Numbered from the stretch's first letter, positions 27,568 through 39,740 are shown. The stretch: 64,000 nucleotides of DNA from Lutjanus erythropterus (GCA_020091685.1 CM034603.1:19238715-19302714); one strand, 5' to 3'. The notes: generated by a model not told the origin, from the sequence alone. A program made the numbers and translations.

Positions 27568-27621
27568 TCAAACACAAGCTAACACTGCTTCTGCTGCTGT
27601 TGCTAAAGTTAGCCACCTCAT
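27568..27621 (-). other. possible upstream ORF in the insr leader (17 codons)
   Basis: An ATG at 27621 opens a frame of 17 residues (MRWLTLATAAEAVLACV) ending in TGA at 27570-27568, 175 nt before the insr start codon. A shorter 8-residue upstream ORF (MFVNGAFP) at 27644-27618 overlaps its start. Both ATGs have weak contexts. They matter only if transcription starts upstream of them, which I cannot tell. Upstream ORFs commonly lower translation of the main ORF. Confidence 0.25.
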
Positions 27622-27853
27622 GGAAAAGCACCGTTAACAAACATCAGCACAGGATATGAGTGCTCTTTTTGAGTCTTTAACTGCATTGGTTGGTTAAACT
27701 GGCCCAGCTGACTTTGTCCGTGTCGAGGAAAAAAAGAGCAAAAACAGACTTGTTGGCCGAGTAGAAGCTAACGTTGGTGCTAGCAAACGGCAGTTAAGCT
27801 AGCGAGCTAGCTGCCTCTGTCGCGTCTAAATGGGAACCCTTGATTTGCGAAAC

Positions 27854-27863
27854 TCTCGCGAGA
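27854..27863. promoter_or_regulatory. TCTCGCGAGA palindrome, proximal copy
   Basis: A perfect 10-bp palindrome 462 bp upstream of the insr start codon. This element is a known core/proximal promoter motif of CpG-island genes, bound in reports by factors of the ZBTB33/BANP type. Its orientation-free nature fits divergent transcription. The sequence is certain; the function is inferred. Confidence 0.6.
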
Positions 27864-28016
27864 TTTGTACGCGTTGTTTCTTCATTCTGCACGTTGTACC
27901 ATCTAATTAAGTTGTGTACTTTGACAGCGCTGTGGTTTAGATCTGTGTGTATGTTATGGGCAAAAAATAATAAGTTAAAGTTAGGAAAAGCTCATAGTTT
28001 GGTTTAAAATGATCAG

Positions 28017-28026
28017 TCTCGCGAGA
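28017..28026. promoter_or_regulatory. TCTCGCGAGA palindrome, distal copy
   Basis: A second perfect copy of the same 10-bp palindrome, 163 bp further upstream. Two perfect copies this close are not expected by chance in AT-rich DNA, where CpG is depleted. They support the assignment of this interval as a promoter. Confidence 0.6.
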
Positions 28027-29184
28027 TCTTGCGCCTTGCCTGGCTCTACCACTCCAGTCCAGGCCACAAGTGAAGTTTGCTCTTTTCACAACCCCACTCA
28101 ATTAATTTTAAGTTTAGGAAATCTCACGACATATCCACACAGCCACACTGCAAATTCTTCATAAAAATAAACAAGTTGCATGCAGAAACACCACAGTATA
28201 AGCGTCCCTTAACTTAATTTAGAGAGATTTTGGAGCTGCTGACTCGATGGTTGTGGCATGCGTGGCGTAACGTTAACGTGTCTTTCGTAAAAAAAAAATC
28301 CCCTCAAGTCCTCCGGCGAGCACAAAACATTACAGTTGACTTATTTTGCTTGTGAGATCGGGTGTTTCTTCGGGCAGCAGGCTAGCTCCAAAGCGACAGC
28401 TCGTCTTCAGTCAATGCACAGATTTCAGTGAGACCTCCACTCTGTGAACGGCTGACAGTCAGACACTCCGTCGTGGCTCCACAGCAGCAGCAGCACTCCG
28501 CTCTTCTCTTTTTGTTTGGAAATAAAAAAAATATATATGCTCCAAGTTTTTATGCTCCGGGCAGCTGACTGCTCCCAAAACTAGGCCTGTATCTGAATGA
28601 GAGAAAAGTGGATGAAATAAGTTTTTGAGTATTTTTTTTTTTCCTTTTCTTCTTCCACACACAGAGGTAGATTGTACAGTCTCCCAGGTCCTGTAGGATC
28701 CCCTTCTTCCCAGCCTCTCCGCCAGTAAACAAACCCTGCCAGTGAGCCAGATGGGCTTGAGGGGAAATACGGACTGGAGCTTATTGGATTACACAACAAA
28801 CTGATCCCACTGTCAGGTGGTAACTAACGCGTTAGAAAGTAATGCAGTTACTTCTACCCGTACTAACGCCACAGGGCAGAAATACTCTGTTACAAGTGAA
28901 AATTTTTTACTTAGCATCAAAATTATTTAAATACCAAGAGTAAAAGTACTATTATGGCTGGAATATTATTATTGGTGCATTAATGTGTACATTATTTTTA
29001 ATGTTGAAGCTGCTAAATGTGTGACTAGTTTTAATTTATTTATATATGTTACTTTATATGCTGCTGGCTAGCTTGGGAATTTCCCCCCTGCATGTCAATA
29101 ACACCTTAGAATTATAATATTAATATTTAATATCATAAATTATTTGTAGATGATATGCTGTATTATTAATCTGAATCTAGTATT

Positions 29185-29510
29185 TAGGGCTGCAGCTAAT
29201 GATAATTATCAATTGATTTGCTAATTACTGCCATGATTATTCAATTAATCATTTAGTCTATAAAATGTTTTTAAAAATGTGAAAATGTTCATCACAGTTT
29301 CCCAGAGCCCAAAATGATGTTATTAAATTCCTTTTGTCCAACCAACAGACAAAGGAAAGCCATTAAACATTATATTTAAGAAGCCGGAAACAGCAAATAT
29401 TTGACATTTTTGCTTGAAAAATTACTGAAATTATTAATAAATTATCAAAATCATTGGCAACTAAATTTCTTTTGATCAATTGATCAATTGACTAATCGTT
29501 GCAGCTCTAA
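29185..29510. mobile_element. TAGGGCTGCAAC-family MITE, well preserved
   Basis: 326 bp, left end TAGGGCTGCAGCTAATGATA, right end GACTAATCGTTGCAGCTCTA, giving imperfect terminal inverted repeats. A good reference copy for the family in this window. Confidence 0.75.
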
Positions 29511-29716
29511 TTATAATTATTGGTGCAATTAATATGTACAGAAGTTGTATGTTACATTTGGTAAGGCTGGGGCTAATTTGAAATAATTTATAATGTATAT
29601 ATTTATTTATTTATGTAGCCTATATTACTTACTGCAGGGGCTTGTGAATTTCCCATTGGGGATCATTATGTATAATAATATCATAATTTATTTGTTAATT
29701 ATATGTTGTATTATTT

Positions 29717-30100
29717 ATCAGAATCAGAAACATGCAATTGATCCTCGGGGGCAGTTGGTTTACATTACAGCTGCCCCCATTCAAGGATAGAAATATAAGA
29801 ATAAAGAATTATAAGAAAATAGAAATAAGAAGTAACCTATGTAAAAAACAAAAAAGCATTATACTACAAAACGTAACAACAATATATAGATGAAAAAGGA
29901 AAAAATAATTCTGTAAAAATATGTATTTTACAATGTGTAACAAAGGTGTACATAAACAGTACTGCTGAAAAACAGGGTCTATAAATATGTGTGTTAAAAA
30001 GCAAGAATATTATAAACAAGAGTATTAGTTGAAATGAGCAGTATAAATGCAGTATTAGTGTATACCAGAGTATTCCTAAATGGAATTATCATTGCACATG
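29717..30100 (+). repeat. probable L2-type LINE 3' tail
   Basis: The block 'tatcagaatcagaaa' then 'ttgatcctcgggggcag', followed by a long A-rich 'ataagaataaagaat' stretch, is the usual 3' end of fish L2-like retrotransposons. No reverse transcriptase part is present. Confidence 0.5.
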
Positions 30101-30344
30101 CAATCTAGTATTGGAGTTAAAAGTACAATATCTCCCTGGTGAATTGCCAAGGATAAGTACAAATTAGCAGAAAGTGGAAATGATCAAACAAAATACAAGT
30201 TCCCCAAAATTGCACTTTTGTAAAATACTTGGTTACTCTCCACCACTAAGTGTAAACAACTTGATATGTCAGTTACAGAAGGCTGCTAGTGATTTATTAC
30301 CATTTAAATTAAAATCACCATTTACAACTACTAAAAATACATAC

Positions 30345-30612
30345 AATAACTAATCGATAAGTCAACTGAAAGAAAATGAACAATTATTTTTTATGATCAG
30401 TCAATTTTAAGTCATTTTGAAGAAGTGAGGATTTGGGGATATATTCGTACGATAATATGCTGAATGACTTTAGGTTTTGAACTGTTGGTCGGTCACCTTG
30501 GGAAACTGATCAATGAAACTTTGTGATATTTCATAAAGTAAAGCAATTACGATTAAGTGATTAATCTAGACGGTATTTGGCTGGATGATGTATAATGAAA
30601 ATAACCCTAGTC
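30345..30612. repeat. TAGGGCTGCAAC-family MITE, degraded
   Basis: Contains 'taatcgataagtcaactg', 'gaagtgaggatttgg', 'gttttgaactgttggtcgg' and ends 'aatgaaaataaccctag', the same block order as in the complete copies. Confidence 0.55.
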
Positions 30613-33600
30613 ACAGTTTGAAATACCTGCTTTTATTAACATTTATTAACAATAAGAGTACTATAATAATAGTAACAGTAATAAAAAATGGATGTTTGCC
30701 TAATTTCATGTCAACATTAGTATAGGTAAATCTGGATATTTTTTTACTCTGACACTTAAACTTAAGTTTAATTTCAATTAAATTAAATTAAATTAATTTT
30801 TGGGATTATTAACATAATAGGCTAATATAATTATTGAAGACCAGTACTGTGTGTGTGTTGGCTCGCAGCAGCGTTGCAGGCCTTGCTCCCTCCCTCCTCC
30901 CCTGAAAGAAACAGAAGCTGGCCAACAAGAGACTAGACCATGTGCAGCAGAGTAGAAATCTGATTCAGAAATAGATACAAGAAGTTTTGAGTGTAAAAGT
31001 TCACTCTGGATCTGGGCAACAATAATTTTTTATCTCAAATAATTCTTACTAACTTTTTGCAGCCTTTTCAGCCACATCTCACAGTCTTACTCAGTGAGTT
31101 TGCTCTGCACATTTGGAGAAATGTAATGTTTTTACTGTATTCGTGTAACAGATCTCAGCCAAGGACTAATAAACTCCCTAATTAGACATTATTGTAACAG
31201 TTATTACTCAGAATTACACATTAGTATGTACAGTAAAAGTACTGGAATTAGGTATAATTAAGTGGACAAACATTCACACACAGAACTGCTAAGAAGTACA
31301 AATATTACAGTGCTAATATCAAGTATGGTGTTATGTACACTATAAATACAGCAGTACCTAGAAACATGCACTATAGTACAAGTGTTTATAATAAAACAGT
31401 GCAGCTAAAGTATGCAGAGTTTTAGTGCAAAAACAGGTTCTAGCTTTGAGATGGAGATTAGCCGAAGACTTGGCTGTGAGTAAAAGGGGTTGTCAGTTAT
31501 TTTCCAAATCCCAGCCCTCACCCCCCTTCACCCTGCAGTATACAGGACTTCAACTAAAAATTTATTGGGTAGGTGACAGAATAGGTACACGATTTGTACA
31601 GTAATAATATAAGGCAAAACATTGTTTCTGGTTGTGTTTAATTGTATCAGTTTACTTTCCCAATTTACAAAAAGTGAGATGGAGCGCAGGACCAAGTCCT
31701 CCAGTCCCACCACACTGACTCAGAAACTGCCGGACAAGCCTCCCCCAACTTACATTCCTGTGTTTAATTTTTTTATTTATAAAATAAATAGTCCTGCCAG
31801 TCACACCACCATTGTGGGACCAGACAAACATAATATAAAGCTGCCATACTTTATTCTTTAAATCCTCAAATAGAAATTGTACTTCCACCTCTGCCTCTTT
31901 CTGCAGAATGTAACACTCCTTAATTCAATCTCAGCATTTCACCATGAAAAATTGTTTTATTTATGTATCCTGTTATGTGGACTGAATCATTGCTTGGACT
32001 CACCTAAGTGGGATTTTGGGAAATTTATTTCATCCTTCATACCTTAAATAGCAAGTATTTTTAAACGTGGACCCAATTTCAAATGACTAGTAGCTACAAA
32101 CTGTTTCGGAATTAGTGCAGTAGATTGCCTCTGCCAGCAGCCGCAAAACGGGATGCAATGGCTGCAGTGTTGTCCCGTCAAAGTATGTGGACTGAAAGTG
32201 TTTGTTTATGCCACTGACAGGAAAGGAAAGGATCCGTACTGAACTATACCCACCTCCACCCCTTATTTGTAATGAGATCTGCACCCTGGGCCATACTGGT
32301 TTTCTAACAGCTTTTAATGTGGTGGTGCAATTATTAATTATACTGCCATGCTACACGAATGAAAACTGAGCATGTAATTTTGCATTTTGTATGTAATCAC
32401 AGTATTTTGTGTTTACAGATTAAAATGAAGCAACAAAGTTTCCGTCTTCCCATTAAGTTTTTTTACTGAGGGTCAACTGATATGTTTTATTTAGTGCAGA
32501 TACCAATGCGATTATTATTTATCATCAAAACAGATTGGTTTTGTATTTGGAACCAATATACAATTGCAGTAAAAATTGTCTTGGTGTCAAGATTTAGACT
32601 AATAAAAAGAGTTAGAGTGTTACGAATCATTACTTGTGATGTGTAACCAATCACATAGAGTTGTGGGTGGGACAGTGAGTGAGACCACAGAGAGGTATTA
32701 CATTTTAAAATTAATTTATCTTATCTGCAATTAGATAGGATAGCTAGAATAGTCCAAACTCATTAAAGAGAACTCTGCACACTTAGATCTGTGCATTATC
32801 ACACTTCAATTCTGAGTTTTCAGTCTAGCAGACCTTCATGAGAGCACACATTTTCAACAGTTATCAGGCAGATAAAGGACATGAAATTCACCTGTGTCAC
32901 TTTGGTAGAGGAGGCTCCACCTCCCGGGATCTACTGATCCTGAGCACTACCCTTTTACAGTTTATAAACAGCGAGCCAGCAATTTGGCAATGGAAGTATG
33001 ACAGACTGTAACAGCTTGTCAACGGGCGCTGCAAACACGAGCAGGTTTGGTCGCGTCCTCAGTCCAGTCAACATGTTTAATTCTTCTGAAATGGTTGTGA
33101 TCCTGTCAGAATCCCGTACAACTTGAATTGATCGATGGAATATCAATTCTGTACCGTACAAGAAACAACAAGACATTTTTGATGATGTTGACTGTAAAAG
33201 GGTCCATAGGAGCTTATACATCAACCCAGAGTTTTAAAAACCAAGTCCAGGCAGTCGTGAAACACTGTAATATAAGCTTTCTGTCAAAAGTTGTATCTTG
33301 AATGTACGCATATGTACCTGGTTAAGAGAAGGTAATTCAGGGGGAAAACTGTGAAAAAAGGTCTAATTATTTGTCACTTGTACACAAACTGTTATCCTGT
33401 TATCTTCCTTTCAGTTTAATCCAAGATCACATGCTACTGAGGAAAGTTTCCAATTGAAAAATCAGTCCTTAATTTTCATCTTTGTAAAGACTGGCTGTAT
33501 GCAGTCAGATTCTGCCCTAAATTAAGGAAGATCCTCTATTATTTTAGGAAACTGTAGGGAAAAAATGCGCGGAAGGAAAATCCGTGTGATTCAACCATTG

Positions 33601-35278
33601 TTTAAAAACAGAACTTAATTCTCCTTTTGATCCTGTGATGTTCTCACACTCAGACAGACTAATGGAAAAAAGACGTATTTCACACTGTGGCCATAACTGA
33701 GAGGCTGAAAATATCTGAGGCTGTTCTTCCCGGCATGTTTGTGTGAGCTGTAATTGTGCCACAATACCATCTCCATCACCACTGCTAATTCACTACCTGT
33801 TTACATCCTCCATCAAGCAGCTGCATGTTTGCTAATCGTGTCCTGTTGTTTATTGTACAAATATAGATTTTTACTGGAATACTAAAAGAGCTGTGCTTAC
33901 GGGCTCTCTGTGGCAGCTGTGTCACTTTTAATCATCAGTTGATTGTGAAATCTCTGGCTAAGATTCGTCCGTAAAGCAACAGGCAGGTGGTGTGAATGAA
34001 CACCAACCACTGTCCTCTGTTGACGCAGGCATCGATTCAGAGGGAAGTGACCACTTCAGAGTAAAACAGGACATCAGCTCATTAGTAACATCAGCGCTTT
34101 GTAATCAGAGTTATTTACCACAGGAGGAAAACTCTGAGGCTTTCGCATGTTCACAACAACACGTCTGAAATGGTGGAAGGAAAACTGAGGCAACGGGGTC
34201 AAGAGGTGATGCTCGCCAACGCCTTTCAACAAGTGCTAATTATTGGGCAATAAGAGGAAGAGAAAGGTTACCCAAGGCACGGGAGTAATCAGCTACTGAG
34301 CCAGCCAGATTGAACATCTTGTGTTATATAGGAAGCAGAGGAAAATTGCATCGCTGTGAATTCTGTATCTTAAACATAATCCCATATTGAGTGTGCCGTC
34401 TGTAGGAGTGAGGTGCTTTAATGAGATTAAAGCCTAGTGAGTGACTGCATAAAGCCATGTCCCACTTCCCATTCATGAGCTCCTCACTGTTTTCTACAAA
34501 CGATTTATTTTTGACTCTCGCAAACAAATAGTGGTAATGAGGAGTTCAGGTTTTGTCTGATTATCGCCTCTTCGTCAGTTTCTTGTGCGTCTAATGGATA
34601 CTCTGCAGAAGAATGTGTTTTGTATATGGGGTTACTGACATGTGAAATCTAGGGATATACTATCATGCAACATTAATAATACCTCCTTTAAAACATTTAT
34701 CTCGAGATATTTTAAAACTCTTGTGAAACAGAATGACTATTAACCTTCTCTCAGCCATTGTAAAATGTCATTGATCGCCATAATCTTGAATTACTGAAAT
34801 GTTCATGCAGAGTTAGGTCATTTCCAGTACGACTTGTACCTAATATTTAGTTCTAACCAGTGCATCCAAAGCAGAGTATGTACCCTCCTGTGCCATTTTG
34901 ACCAGATTAGAGTCATGATGGCTCAGAACTATTGATGTGTTATTGAGGCTGAGATAAACAAACAAACAAACAAACAAAAAAAAGACTCATAAACACATGA
35001 TGTAGATGCTGGCAGCCCGCTGCCGGTTGCTGGGGACTAAAAAGAGGTTGGTTTTTTTTGTGCTCTGACTCCTTATCCCGATGGCCTCTTAATCCTGACC
35101 TCTGCTGGGGTCAGGACTGTTGAAGGTGAGGCAGTCCCAGCGAACACAGCGTCTGTTAGTCTGCTTCAGGTGAAAGGCGGAGGGGGATAAGGAGGCAGGC
35201 AGGTGGGGCTCAAAAACAACATCAGTGCTGAGGTGAGGGTGGGTGAAGATCTCCAGTTCACAAAACACTCTACAGAAT

Positions 35279-35312
35279 GTCTCCATACTGCTTGTGTGGT
35301 GTAATCCAAGTG
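35279..35312. repeat. fragment of the 53788-54074 MITE family
   Basis: Nearly identical to 53988-54021 over 34 bp ('gtctccatactgc' .. 'ggtgtaatccaagt'). Confidence 0.5.
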
Positions 35313-35453
35313 TCTGTAAGCCGCGACATTAAAATTTGACCCAAAAAACGCCATTAACACCGTGTATTTAGCCTAAATGTCAACTGTAGCCTCTCAGACC
35401 TGAAGCAGGTTCACAGGCTCTCGCCCAAGTGACGCAACACAAGATATACGAGA

Positions 35454-35463
35454 TCTCGCGATA
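35454..35463. promoter_or_regulatory. TCTCGCGATA site (one mismatch to TCTCGCGAGA)
   Basis: Differs from the palindrome found twice upstream of insr by one base. It lies in a locally CpG-containing stretch (35405-35640). Weak evidence on its own for a promoter. Confidence 0.25.
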
Positions 35464-35585
35464 CCTTCACACCTGCGATTACATGCTACCTGGAAGCCAC
35501 TCAGACAACAGAGAGAGAGACCTGTTCAGAAATAGTGACTTGTTGCGTACACAGTTGACTTCGCAAACTTTTAACAAAGAAGAAA

Positions 35586-35660
35586 ATGTCCGAGGACTTC
35601 GACTTAGAAGAGGAACATAATTTCTTAGCTACTGCTGCGCCGCTTGGGTTATCCTTCTGA
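35586..35660 (+). other. micro-ORF (24 codons) downstream of a TCTCGCGATA site; doubtful first coding exon
   Basis: The ATG at 35586 has A at -3 and opens an acidic frame beginning MSEDFDLEEEHNFL and ending in TGA after 24 residues. About 120 bp upstream (35454-35463) is a one-mismatch version of the TCTCGCGAGA promoter palindrome. The combination resembles the start of a housekeeping-type gene or a non-coding transcript on the plus strand. The only GT before the stop is in a poor donor context (GG|GTTATC), and no downstream exon was recognised. I do not recognise the peptide. Confidence 0.15.
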
Positions 35661-38600
35661 CATGAAACACTCACCTGCATTTTACCTGTTCTTATCTGGC
35701 CCAAATTTAAAAATCTTGTAAAACAACTATGAATGTGTGGTCTGTGTTATATATTGCTAAAAATATTAACTTAGGTCTCAAAATCCTGAAATAATGAGCA
35801 GTTTTCTCTGCTCTGAAACACTAGGGGCGTGTCCACTCCGCTGTCTCTGTCAAACAACACTATGCCCTGACAACAACCTGAAACCTGGACGCTCTGTCAT
35901 GACGTGTTTGAACCACCGGAGCCAGAGGACGGTGACAGGATGGTATTTTTTTCTTTTGTGTCGGGCTGTTGTAACTGAAGTGAGCTGAAGTGAACTGCTC
36001 GGCTGATTTGGACTGAGTGAGTCGCTGAAGTATGTTTGTAACTGATTGTTGCAGGGGTGGGGGGAAGGGGAGGCGGTTTTGTTCATGTGTCAGTTTGTGC
36101 AGCTTATATAGTGTTGGAGGACCATGGCTCCAACACGTCACCGAGTCATGTTTCAAGTCTGCCCAAATAATCCTGAACATAGGAATAGTGAACAACGGCA
36201 GTCTAATTCCACAATTCAATACGACATAGTTGTCGGTGTTTTCATGTTTTAAGCAACATGTCTGAAGTGTATCAAGAAGAAAAACTCACTTTGTCCCTCA
36301 CACAGACTTTAATAGTAGCTTGTTTTAATGCTGTTGTTTGAATGGAACATTTGTGGAGTGTCGTTTTTTTTTTTTATTTATTACATTTTGGTAACCAAAG
36401 TTGGATGATTCAGATGGGAGCACTTTAATTTCCTTTTTTTATGGAGTAATAAATCTGATTAATTTAAGATAATGTGTCTTAACTTCCTGGTTAAATACAT
36501 GAATAAAAATTCACCATCAATTATGCACTATTATTTGAAAATTAATTGAAAACAATTTGATTCTACATCACCACTCAGCATGCATTTACATCGCCTTTCT
36601 AGTCTCCCAACCACTCAAAGCACTTCATGTGCACTACACTACATATCAACATTTACACACACGTTCATACAATCATGGCATGGTGCCAACCTGCTCATCA
36701 GGAGCTCACCTATGCAAACCTATTCACACACTCACACAGCCATCAGGAGCAAATTGGATTTCAGTATATTTTCCTAGATGATAAACATGCAGACTGGAGG
36801 AGCCTGACTGACTGAACCACCAACCTTCTGATAAATGGGAGACGCTCTCTTTTTCCTGAGCCATGACCAGTCAATAGCCAGAATATATCTTAAAAAAACT
36901 ATATGTATATATATATATGTATATGTGTGTGTGTGACAATAGCTACCACATTAGTTTCTTTAATGAAATTTATGTATTATTTTTATTCCTCTGACTCTTG
37001 CATTGTTTTTGTGTTGCAGTTGTACATAATAATTCATCAAAACTGAAGCAAAAAATGCTATACAGATCAGATTTATTTTTTAATAACAGACATTTTTCAC
37101 GTCATAGTTTTTCTTTTTTTTTTTTTTTTTTATATTGCAATACATATCGTATCCAGACGTTTTATCATTGTATTATCATACTGTAAGTTTTTGGTATCAT
37201 AACATCCCTCTTAGTTACCACTTTCTAAAGCATACTGAGTATTCAAACTGATTTATTCCAACAGGCATTATTTTTTAATGAAATAATTTTGGTGTGAGTT
37301 GAAAATTGCTTGAACAGTTCTTCTCCATTTGGTTTCCTGTCAGAGTCATCACGTTGTGTTGTAATGCTGCTTGAAGCAGGAACTCTTCCTCTGTGGTGCC
37401 TTCAAGGAAGCTTCAGCTTCCAATATTTACATGTTGGCTGTCAAGAAGTGTTTCTTTCACAAGGTATGTGGTCGGGAAATCTGACTCGGAAGACTAACAA
37501 TAAGCAAACATGGATGTCCTGGAATGGACTATGAATTTGGCACAGGCATCAAAAAGACTACTGCTTGGCAGCCAATTCTTACAGTAAGTGGTTTACATGG
37601 CAGGAACATTGTGAAAGAACCAGACGTGACAACAGAAACATACTGCATTAAATATAATATCATTTATGAAATGGAACTTATGTAACTGTTTTGATGCTTG
37701 TTATAAATTGACCAAGGTTCTTCACCACACCTGAGATCTGTTTACTGAAGTAACACAGAAGGATATGGCTGAAAGTTCCCGAAAAACACATTAAATTGAG
37801 TTTAGAATATTACATCTTTTAATTTGCTATTTCCATCAGGTGTTCCCTCCACATTTTCACTGTAGGAGTTTGAGGCTCTTTCCAGCATTTCAGAATCATC
37901 CAAGTACAAGTTATCAAGCCAGTTATTAATACTCTAAATGCAGATTAACTGCAGCACCAAAGTTTTGTCCCCAAGGAGACGCAGCTTTGGTTATCTTGGC
38001 AGTTCACACTCTAACATTCACTGATATATTCCAGAACTTTCCTCCATAGGCTGGAGATAGACTTGTATCTTAATCACATCTGGTCACCCTCATTATGCTG
38101 CAGTGAATATAATTTATATACACACACAACACAAACTACAATATATTACAACACTTTTATTAAGGATATAGACACTATAATAAGGACAAAAGAAGTGGTA
38201 TTATTTGCAATGCTTTATGGGATGAGTAGTTTCTTCACTCTTAAAATAATTATGTACGAAGTCGTGAATCAAATGTTATATGATCACGATTAATCTCTTA
38301 AAGGATTGTTTTAGTTCCAGACTTAAAACTCTTTATATGAAGATTTTATGACACATAAATGAAGTGAATGAATCAGAAATACACTTTCAGGAGCAGAGCC
38401 ATTGAAAATGTCAGCAGTCACTGTTGAGCTTTTTTCACCAGAGTTTTAGCTCTGCTTTGGTCTCCTCCAACTCCTGTGTTTTAGCTGTTAGATACTCAAC
38501 TTTTAACACCAACTTGTAGCCATTTTTCCTGCTGCTGCAGGTTTATCAGAGGTTCTTTTCCTGCTGTTGCTAGAGACTGAACCAAACAGTAAATGTGCCA

Positions 38601-39320
38601 TAAAACAAAAACAATAAGATAAAAGAAGCTAAAAAAAAAAAAAGCTCTGTAGAGCTGCTGGGTTCGGGTTATAATTCCTTGTGGGATCAAATAAAAAGCA
38701 CAGTTAAAACATATCTTTAAAAATAAATTTCAGGTATGGTAACCCTGTAGTTTCAAAAGTCAGCTGAAAGGCTACGATGAGACTCTCAGGGAGTTCAAAG
38801 CAGTTTATTATATCTTACGGTACACTGTAGAAAATGTTAGGAAGCAATATAAACTAGACGTGATTCGTGGTAAATAGCCTCAAAGTGAAACGATGTGGTG
38901 TTTTAACCGTCACTCAGAGAACAGGTGCATTAGTTGATGTTGTGTCTCTCTCTGTAATGACATAAATCTGCTTGAAATGATCAGCTCGCTGCAGGGAGGG
39001 ATTAAAGTGCTCTTACATAAAAGCCTGAAGCTGCACTTTCTGACACTCTTTAGGTGTGTGCTGCTGCCTGAAGCTGCATTAATAACAGCCACACGTTACA
39101 GCATAACCTTTACCTCATTCCATCATATAGGAATGTAGGTAGCACCCTTTTTTGAACGTGACAGCAAAAACAACATGGTCAAGGTTCATTATGATAAGGC
39201 TGACTCACTCTGTTATTATGAACAAACAGTGACATACTGCAGTTATTCTTGTCTACAGTATCTTATAAGCGGTGTGGGAATAAGGCGGCCCACTTCCGCC
39301 AACATGATCAGGTCATTCAG

Positions 39321-39740
39321 TCTCAAAATAATGACTTAGTATCTCAAAATAATGAGAAACCTCAAAATAATAATCTATTATTTCAAAAATAATGAGTTAG
39401 TATCTCAAGATGATGAGACACTTTCTCATAATAATTAGTTTCTCAAAATAATTAGAGATTTTATCAAAACAACAATAATAACAATAATATCACTATCTCA
39501 AAATAATGATAAACATTCTCAAAATAATTACTTATTATCTCAAAAATAACAGCTTAGTAGCTCAAAATATTGATTTAATAGCGCAACATTTTTAGAAACT
39601 TTCTCAAAAGAATTAGAAACCTCAAAATTATGAGTTAGTATCTCAAAATAATAACAAACCTTTTCAAAATAATTACTTATTATCTCAAAATAATAATAAC
39701 AATAATGGCATTATTTTGAGGTAGTTTCTCATTATGATGA
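39321..39740. repeat. AT-rich minisatellite, TCTCAAAATAATGA-based
   Basis: More than a dozen degenerate units of about 18-25 bp built on TCTCAAAATAATGAGTTAGT. The last part (ATTATTTTGAGGTAGTTTC) is in inverted orientation. Confidence 0.75.

Larger units (their letters stand above)
27393..28100 (-). promoter_or_regulatory. insr 5' leader and probable promoter region
   Basis: Immediately upstream of the insr start codon. CpG dinucleotides cluster here compared with the flanking AT-rich DNA, for example around 27815-27875 and 28015-28035. The region carries two perfect TCTCGCGAGA palindromes, a motif typical of CpG-type, TATA-less and often divergent vertebrate promoters. I saw no clear TATA box at a sensible distance. 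Mammalian INSR promoters are likewise GC-rich and TATA-less with dispersed starts. The transcription start and leader length are inferred, not seen. An additional non-coding first exon further upstream cannot be excluded. Confidence 0.55.
28815..30250. mobile_element. composite transposon: element with CAGGTGGTAACTAA/ACCACTAAG-type ends carrying internal insertions
   Basis: The left end reads CAGGTGGTAACTAACGC. The right end reads ..GGTTACTCTCCACCACTAAG. Both resemble the two ends of a common fish repeat (GTGGTGG-AAGTAACTAAGTAC .. inverted). Inside are a MITE (29185-29510), a LINE-like 3' tail (about 29717-30100) and a duplicated inner segment (28967-29180 and 29512-29720). Confidence 0.5.

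Noticed and set aside
27332-27640. 102-codon minus-strand frame overlapping insr exon 1
   Set aside because: Opens only from a TTG, is out of frame with insr and crosses the real start codon; a shadow of exon 1 and the leader.
35850-36219. 119-codon minus-strand open frame
   Set aside because: No domain, low complexity near Lys/Pro runs, and no matching splice sites; the promoter-like signal nearby would run on the other strand.
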